Shown in pieces: positions 6,173 through 10,188 of a stretch of 10,188 bases of DNA. This DNA comes from Pseudomonadota bacterium. Lineage in GTDB: Bacteria; Pseudomonadota; Gammaproteobacteria; Steroidobacterales; Steroidobacteraceae. The notes beneath the pieces were generated by a model, which was not told the origin of the DNA, ran no database searches, and saw nothing but the letters and a program-made list of their open reading frames with translations. The translations under genes were made by a program, and so were the position numbers. Every line of letters begins with the position of its first letter. The stretch's first letter is position 1. The DNA lies in contig JAKAZP010000008.1 in assembly GCA_021815905.1 (NCBI GenBank), forward strand, positions 6,135-16,322. Reading direction: 5' to 3'.

Positions 6173-6982
6173 TCAGTACGCGTATCCGACGCCGAGGGTG
6201 ATGCGCCGTCCGGAGTGAATCGCCTGGCCGGCGACATCCTGCTCGTACTCGATGAAGGGTTTCAGGCGCCTGCTGATCCGGTATTTCAATCTCACTCCGG
6301 GGCGCAGCAGGTCGTACCGCTCGGCACGGTCCGTGACGGGAAGCGGGTGGCGCAGCGCGACGGTGCGGACATAGAAGAGGATCGCGCCCAGCTCGATCCG
6401 CCGCGACACCCGGACACTCGAGTCCAGCTCGGCGCGCATCTGGGCCGCGCCCCCATCGAGGAACACGCGCGGGCCGGCGATGAGCGAGAGGCGCCATGCG
6501 CGCCCGGCAACGCCCGCCTGGAAATCCGGCTCGATCGCGGTATGCCCCGTACCGAGCGCCGGAGTCGCCGCCGTGGAGCCGGCCGCCGCCACGACGTTCA
6601 AGGTGATCGAATCGGCGAAGTCGCGCCGGTTCGTCAGACTCAGGTTGAGCCCCACCTCCTGATCCTCGAATCCGGCGGAGCCTTCGAGGATGCGCCGGCC
6701 GTGCCGTGTGCGGATCTTCTCGAGTCGCGCGGCGCGCAGGTCGTATTCGATCGACAGCCGGTGACCCAACCCGTGCTCGCCCGTGATGCGAAGCATGGTG
6801 TAACGCAACTCGCTCGCCGGCGCGGTCGAGGTGCCGTACTCATCGGGCAGAAACGTCTGCGTGGCGTCGTACTGGCGGACCGCGAGGTCCAGCGATCCCG
6901 CGCCCGCGGGTGGCACCCAGGGATCGGCGCAGGCGAGGGACAGGGGCATGAGGGCGAGTGAGGCGGCCGCGGCGCGCTTCAT
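6173..6982 (-). CDS. Predicted outer-membrane beta-barrel protein, function unknown
   Basis: With the ATG at 6982 this is 269 residues. A signal peptide (MKR, then an Ala/Leu-rich core, ACA before Asp20) is followed by a chain of short amphipathic stretches with alternating polar and hydrophobic residues and no long membrane helix, such as LSIEYDLRAARL, EVGLNLSLTN, WRLSLIAGPRVFL, VRLKYRISRRL and FIEYEQDV. The last residues are ITLGVGYAY, an aromatic C-terminal strand typical of proteins inserted by the BAM machinery. This supports an outer-membrane barrel of perhaps 10-12 strands. I do not recognise the family; the layout is reminiscent of the small transporter-like barrels in the MetA-pathway group, but I cannot confirm it. 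An in-frame TTG at 7015 overlaps the ABC exporter stop as TTGA and would add 11 residues. I prefer the ATG because it gives a compact signal peptide, although its ribosome binding site is poor either way. Position between an ABC exporter and glycan enzymes suggests a role in glycan export or surface attachment. Confidence 0.78.
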   Translation of the reverse strand: MKRAAAASLALMPLSLACADPWVPPAGAGSLDLAVRQYDATQTFLPDEYGTSTAPASELRYTMLRITGEHGLGHRLSIEYDLRAARLEKIRTRHGRRILEGSAGFEDQEVGLNLSLTNRRDFADSITLNVVAAAGSTAATPALGTGHTAIEPDFQAGVAGRAWRLSLIAGPRVFLDGGAAQMRAELDSSVRVSRRIELGAILFYVRTVALRHPLPVTDRAERYDLLRPGVRLKYRISRRLKPFIEYEQDVAGQAIHSGRRITLGVGYAY

Positions 6983-7011
6983 CCACCGGCTCGCGCCGGT
7001 CGCAAGGCTCC

Positions 7012-8829
7012 TCAAGACGCGGCCCGCCGGAGCGGCGTGATGTTCCCGCCCGAGTCACTCGCGAGCCAGAGCCGCGCATACTCCCCTCCCGCGGCCATCA
7101 GCTGCTCGTGACTGCCCCGCTGAACGATGCAGCCGTTCTTCACCACCAGGATCGTGTCCGCGGCGGCGATCGTGGACAGGCGATGGGCGATCAGCAGAAG
7201 CGACCGCCGCTCCGCGAGCCGCCGCACGGCCAGCATCAGTCGCTGTTCCGTCAATGGGTCGATGCTGCTGCTCGGCTCATCGAAAAGTACCACCGCCGCC
7301 TCGCTGAGCAGCGCCCGCGCCACCGCCACGCACTGGCGCTGACCTCCGGAGAGCTGCCCGCCGCGCTCGCCGACCACCAGATCGAAGCCGCCCGGCAGTG
7401 CCGCAATCACTTCCTCGACTCCGGCGCGCGCGGCGGCCTCGATCGCTTCCTCGCGCCCGGCGCCGGCGCGGCCATAGGCGATGTTGGTCCAGAGCGGACC
7501 TTGAAAGAGTTGGGGCTCCTGCGGGATGAGCATCACGTGCGTGCGCACGAAGCGCAGGCTGAGGGCGCGCAGATCGCAGCCGTCGAGGAGCACCTCGCCC
7601 GCGTCCGGATCGCTGAAACGCGCCGCCAGCGCGGCGATCGTCGACTTCCCCGAACCGGTCGGGCCGACCAGGGCGACCGTGCGCCCGGGCTCGAGCGCGA
7701 AGGAGATGTCCCGCACCGTCGCCGACCGCGCGGTGTAGCCGAAACCGACCCCGCGAAACTCCAGCTTGCCCTCGCACTGCCGCGGGACGGACATCGCCGG
7801 GCCGTCGGTGATCTCGCTGTCCTCGCGGCGATATTCATCGAGACGCTCGAGCGCGACGGATGCGCGGCCGAACGCCCGGCCGGCCTTCGCGAGCTGACGG
7901 GCCGGCGCGGCGATCGCCCGCAGGTAGGCGAGAAACACGAGCAGATCCCCGGCGGTCAGGGAGCCTCGGATCACGAGCATTGCCCCGTACCAGGCGATCA
8001 GACCGGTCGCGACCGCGATCGCAAGGCTCATGGCCGGCGCAAAGGCCGCCTGCACGTGATTGCCGAGGAGCGCCGCGCGCAGTGCGAGAGTTCCCCGCGT
8101 CTCGAACTGCCGCTGCTCGTGATCCTCTCGGGCGCAGGCCTGGACGAGCAGGATGTTGCCCAGTACCTCCTGCGTCGCGCCGCTCTGCTCCCCTTCCCAC
8201 CGACGCGTGATCCGCGCGGCGAGCCGGATCTTCCGGGCGAAGTGACGCGCGATCCACACCAGGACGGGGGCCAGCGACAGGGTGAGCAAACCATAGCGCC
8301 AGTTCATCGCCAGCATCACGCCGAGAATCCCGCAGATGGTCAGCACGTGCGGCAGAAGATCGACGAAGAGCGCCGCGATGAACGTCTGCAACGCATTGAC
8401 GTCCCCGCCGATCCGGGCGGCAAGCTCGCCGCTCAGGTGGCGCCGGTGAAACGCGAGCGGCAGGCGCAGCAGATGCGAGAAGAAATCGCGCCGCAGCCCG
8501 AATCCGATCCGCTGCGCCGCGTCCAGCAACAGTCGATTGCCGAGGTACGCAAAGACCGCATCGGCGAGGCCGAGCAGCAGGATCGACCCTCCGAGCGCGT
8601 GCAGCAGCGCCAGGCGATGAGTCGCCGGACTCGGCAGGATGGCCGCCGCCCAGGATCCGAGCGGCTTGTGGAAGATCACGCTGTCGACGATGAATTTCAG
8701 CGGCCACGGCAGCAAGAGCAGCACCGCGGCACGGCACGCCATCGCGATCGCGCCCAGGGCGAGCCGGGGCCATTCACCGCCCAGGTGAGCGGCGAGCCAG
8801 CTCCAGGTGCTCGATGCCGCCCGACTCAT
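7012..8829 (-). CDS. MsbA-like ABC exporter, fused membrane and ATPase domains
   Basis: A 605-residue half-transporter expected to work as a homodimer in the inner membrane. The membrane domain (about 1-310) has about six hydrophobic segments, near residues 23-42, 78-96, 150-172, 178-196, 262-285 and 290-306. The intracellular loops carry family motifs such as FFSHLLRLPLAFH and GELAARIGGDVNALQ. The ATPase domain has an A-loop Tyr365, Walker A GPTGSGKST (389-397), Q-loop Gln437, signature LSGGQ (493-497), Walker B VVLFDEP with catalytic Glu518, a D-loop variant SSID and H-loop His549, so it should be active. The ATG at 8829 overlaps the glycosyltransferase stop as ATGA, which argues for coupled translation and against longer starts upstream. 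The family moves lipids, lipid-linked glycans, cyclic glucans or peptides. No lpxK or other lipid A gene is nearby, so MsbA proper is unlikely; a dedicated exporter for the glycan made by this cluster is the better inference. Confidence 0.92.
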   Translation of the reverse strand: MSRAASSTWSWLAAHLGGEWPRLALGAIAMACRAAVLLLLPWPLKFIVDSVIFHKPLGSWAAAILPSPATHRLALLHALGGSILLLGLADAVFAYLGNRLLLDAAQRIGFGLRRDFFSHLLRLPLAFHRRHLSGELAARIGGDVNALQTFIAALFVDLLPHVLTICGILGVMLAMNWRYGLLTLSLAPVLVWIARHFARKIRLAARITRRWEGEQSGATQEVLGNILLVQACAREDHEQRQFETRGTLALRAALLGNHVQAAFAPAMSLAIAVATGLIAWYGAMLVIRGSLTAGDLLVFLAYLRAIAAPARQLAKAGRAFGRASVALERLDEYRREDSEITDGPAMSVPRQCEGKLEFRGVGFGYTARSATVRDISFALEPGRTVALVGPTGSGKSTIAALAARFSDPDAGEVLLDGCDLRALSLRFVRTHVMLIPQEPQLFQGPLWTNIAYGRAGAGREEAIEAAARAGVEEVIAALPGGFDLVVGERGGQLSGGQRQCVAVARALLSEAAVVLFDEPSSSIDPLTEQRLMLAVRRLAERRSLLLIAHRLSTIAAADTILVVKNGCIVQRGSHEQLMAAGGEYARLWLASDSGGNITPLRRAAS

Positions 8830-10133
8830 GCCGCCTCGCCCGCCGCCGCCGGCAAGGGGGGCGCCGCGCAGGAACAATGCCCGGCGATCAGCGCGTGCAG
8901 ATCGCGGGTCGTCTGCCACAAATCGAATTCCCGCGCGAGCACGCGGCGGGCCTCGTGCGCGAGCCTCAGCGCGAGCCCGCGATCCGTGAGCAATCTCTCC
9001 ATGGCGTCGGCGAGCGCTTCCGGGTCCCGCGACGGCGCGAGCAGCCCCGTGCGCTCGTGGCGCACGAGCTCCGGAATCCCCGAGACCTCGGTCGCGACGA
9101 CCGGCAGCCCGGCCGCCATCGCTTCCGCGATGACGTTCGGGATCCCGTCGCGGTCGCCGTCCTCGGCGATGCGCGGTGCGAGCACGAACAGATCCGCCGC
9201 CCGGTACAGCGCGATCAGCTCACGGTGGGTCATGGAGCCTCGTAACGTGACCCGTTCGCCGAGCCGGTGGCGTTGCACCTCTGCGGACAGTGCGGCGTGC
9301 AATGGGCCGGAGCCGACGATCTCGCACTCGAAGTCGATTTCCCGGTCGCGCAGCTCCGCGCACGCGGCGAGGAGATCCTCGTGGCCCTTCTTCGGCACCA
9401 GGCGGCCGACCGCGAGAATCCGGGCGCGGCGCCGCGCGGGCGCACCGGACGGCACCGGCCCCGAAGCCGAGAAACTCTGCAGGTCGATGCCGTGGTACAC
9501 CAGCCGGATCTTGCGCGGATCGAGCGCCGGGGCGAGCCGCCGCAGGAACTCCGCGTTGTATCGGGTGCAGGTCGCGGTGAATGCGGCCGCGCGCAGGTGC
9601 CGACGCAGAATCGCGGGCCGTGAGAGATAGATGTCCTTGGCGTGGGCGGTGAAGCTGAACGGCAGCCCCGTCATCCGGTGCGCGAAGTGCGCCACCGAAG
9701 TCGGCGCGTTGGCGAAGTGCGCATGGAGGTGCCGCACGCCCTCACGGCGACAGATGTCCGCGAGAATCCCGGCGCGCGCGAATTGCCGCCACAGGGAGAC
9801 GGGATGGCGCGAGATCAATGTTCGACCCAGCGCGAGCGCCAGCGTGTGCGCGTAGCGCGCGGGCGCCGCCCGCGCGACCGCCCAATGCGAGCGGGCCAAC
9901 AGGCGCGCCTTCGCCGCCCAGCCCTGCGGTGGCGAGAGCACCGGGGCTCGCACCTCGGCGACCGTCGGATGGTGCGGCGGCGGCTCCGGGGGCAGGAGCG
10001 AGAAGATGATGAGACGCTCGCCGAGGCGCTCCATGGCGCGGATCTCATTCAGAATGAATGTCTCGGTGAGTCGAGGGTAGCGTTTGAGGACGTAAGCCAC
10101 CGGTCCGCGTCCCGCGCCCGCGCCGGGGCTCAA
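8826..10133 (-). CDS. Family 4 glycosyltransferase (GT-B fold, WcaL/AmsK-like)
   Basis: A 435-residue cytoplasmic or membrane-associated glycosyltransferase that transfers a sugar from an activated nucleotide donor. The N-terminal acceptor domain opens with YVLKRYPRLTETFILNEI (14-31), typical of colanic-acid-type transferases such as WcaL/AmsK, and contains HLHAHFANAPTSVAHFAHR (135-153) and SFTAHAKDIY (160-169). The C-terminal donor domain has AVGRLVPKKG (241-250), EIVGSGPL (271-278), DGDRDGIPNVIAEAMAAGLP (325-344) and SGIPELV (351-357). In the EX7E motif the first acid is Asp329 rather than Glu and the second is Glu337, a variant I believe also occurs in relatives. The TTG at 10133 is chosen because AGGAG lies 6 bases upstream and it overlaps an upstream frame as TTGA; a GTG at 10100 is the alternative. 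The stop overlaps the ABC exporter start. Donor and acceptor are unknown; with ugd in the cluster, glucuronate may be one of the sugars used. Confidence 0.93.
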   Translation of the reverse strand: MSPGAGAGRGPVAYVLKRYPRLTETFILNEIRAMERLGERLIIFSLLPPEPPPHHPTVAEVRAPVLSPPQGWAAKARLLARSHWAVARAAPARYAHTLALALGRTLISRHPVSLWRQFARAGILADICRREGVRHLHAHFANAPTSVAHFAHRMTGLPFSFTAHAKDIYLSRPAILRRHLRAAAFTATCTRYNAEFLRRLAPALDPRKIRLVYHGIDLQSFSASGPVPSGAPARRRARILAVGRLVPKKGHEDLLAACAELRDREIDFECEIVGSGPLHAALSAEVQRHRLGERVTLRGSMTHRELIALYRAADLFVLAPRIAEDGDRDGIPNVIAEAMAAGLPVVATEVSGIPELVRHERTGLLAPSRDPEALADAMERLLTDRGLALRLAHEARRVLAREFDLWQTTRDLHALIAGHCSCAAPPLPAAAGEAA

Positions 10134-10188
10134 GCGGCGCTCCTCGCGGGCGCGGACGCCGCGATCTCGAGCACCCGTCGCACGACGG
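10130..10188 (-). CDS. C-terminal end of an unidentified upstream gene (5' end outside window)
   Basis: A frame open from the right edge reads 18 codons, VVRRVLEIAASAPARSAA, to a TGA that overlaps the glycosyltransferase TTG as TTGA. Sixteen of the 18 codons end in G or C, as in real genes here, and the same stop/start overlap type joins the next pair in the cluster. Too little is left to name the protein. By position it is probably another glycan biosynthesis gene. In GC-rich DNA a short open frame can be chance, hence the low confidence. Confidence 0.45.
   Translation of the reverse strand, partial: VVRRVLEIAASAPARSAA
10140..10144 (-). promoter_or_regulatory. Ribosome binding site deciding the TTG start of the glycosyltransferase
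   Basis: On the - strand AGGAG is followed by 6 bases (CGCCGC) and then TTG at 10133. This is the strongest ribosome binding site near the gene's 5' end and favours TTG over the GTG at 10100. It lies inside the last codons of the upstream frame. Confidence 0.6.

Noticed and set aside
5522..6961. 479-codon open frame on the + strand
   Set aside because: Antisense to the phosphatase and barrel genes. The translation is low-complexity and has no recognisable domain or ribosome binding site.
6173..6982. Lipoprotein signal in the barrel protein (Cys at residue 18)
   Set aside because: Ser is at the -3 position and an ACA signal peptidase I site directly follows; a barrel with an aromatic C-terminus does not need a lipid anchor.
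7012..8829. Naming the exporter as MsbA, the lipid A flippase
   Set aside because: The fold is the same, but there is no lpxK or other lipid A gene beside it and the neighbours are glycan genes, so the specific name is not supported.
8830..8919. Longer ABC exporter start at 8919
   Set aside because: It would add 30 low-complexity residues and overlap the glycosyltransferase gene by 94 bases; the ATGA overlap at 8826-8829 is far more typical.
6958..9630. Very long open frame (890 codons) on the + strand
   Set aside because: It lies antisense to the ABC exporter, the barrel gene and part of the glycosyltransferase, all of which have clear motifs or export features on the - strand. Its translation is Arg/Ala/Gln-rich with no domain, as expected when GC-rich codons suppress antisense stops.
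1..10188. tRNA, rRNA, insertion sequence, phage or riboswitch
   Set aside because: No cloverleaf, transposase, integrase, terminal repeats or conserved RNA leader was seen by eye on either strand.

Overview
The window is GC-rich, gene-dense DNA from a Gram-negative bacterium. Evidence for the cell type is a periplasmic adaptor protein, a periplasmic di-heme peroxidase and a predicted outer-membrane beta-barrel. Codon third positions are almost all G or C, and TTG starts and 4-base stop/start overlaps are used. A high-GC beta- or gammaproteobacterium fits best. This is an inference from gene content; there is no marker gene for a firm placement.

Left part, + strand (1-1751): the C-terminal end of an FtsX-type ABC permease, followed 3 bases later by a HlyD-type periplasmic adaptor. 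These are two parts of an ABC efflux pump; the ATPase and the rest of the permease lie outside the window. A 347-base gap (1752-2098) follows, with a hairpin just after the adaptor and no gene I can defend.

Middle (2099-4143): a cytochrome c peroxidase on the - strand. Divergent from it is a + strand gene for an exported, very Gln/Arg/Glu-rich protein of unknown function, built from three 8-residue tandem repeats and two diverged 48-residue modules. The 247 bases between their starts carry a 9-bp inverted repeat with a 43-base spacer and a perfect 12-bp palindrome. A short GC-rich spacer with hairpins separates the + strand gene from the convergent cluster.

Right part, - strand (10188 down to 4144): a tightly packed surface-glycan gene cluster. 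In transcription order it holds the last codons of an unidentified gene, a family 4 glycosyltransferase, an MsbA-like fused ABC exporter, a predicted outer-membrane beta-barrel protein, a histidine-phosphatase-family enzyme and UDP-glucose 6-dehydrogenase. Two junctions are 4-base overlaps (TTGA, ATGA) and the rest are gaps of 13 to 29 bases, so the genes are probably cotranscribed. A reasonable model is that the dehydrogenase makes UDP-glucuronate, the glycosyltransferase builds a lipid-linked or similar glycan, the ABC exporter moves it across the inner membrane and the barrel protein acts at the outer membrane. The phosphatase would act on a sugar phosphate or other phosphorylated intermediate. 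The enzyme families are clear; the pathway and product are inferred. This cluster and the repeat protein are the best candidates for something not yet described.
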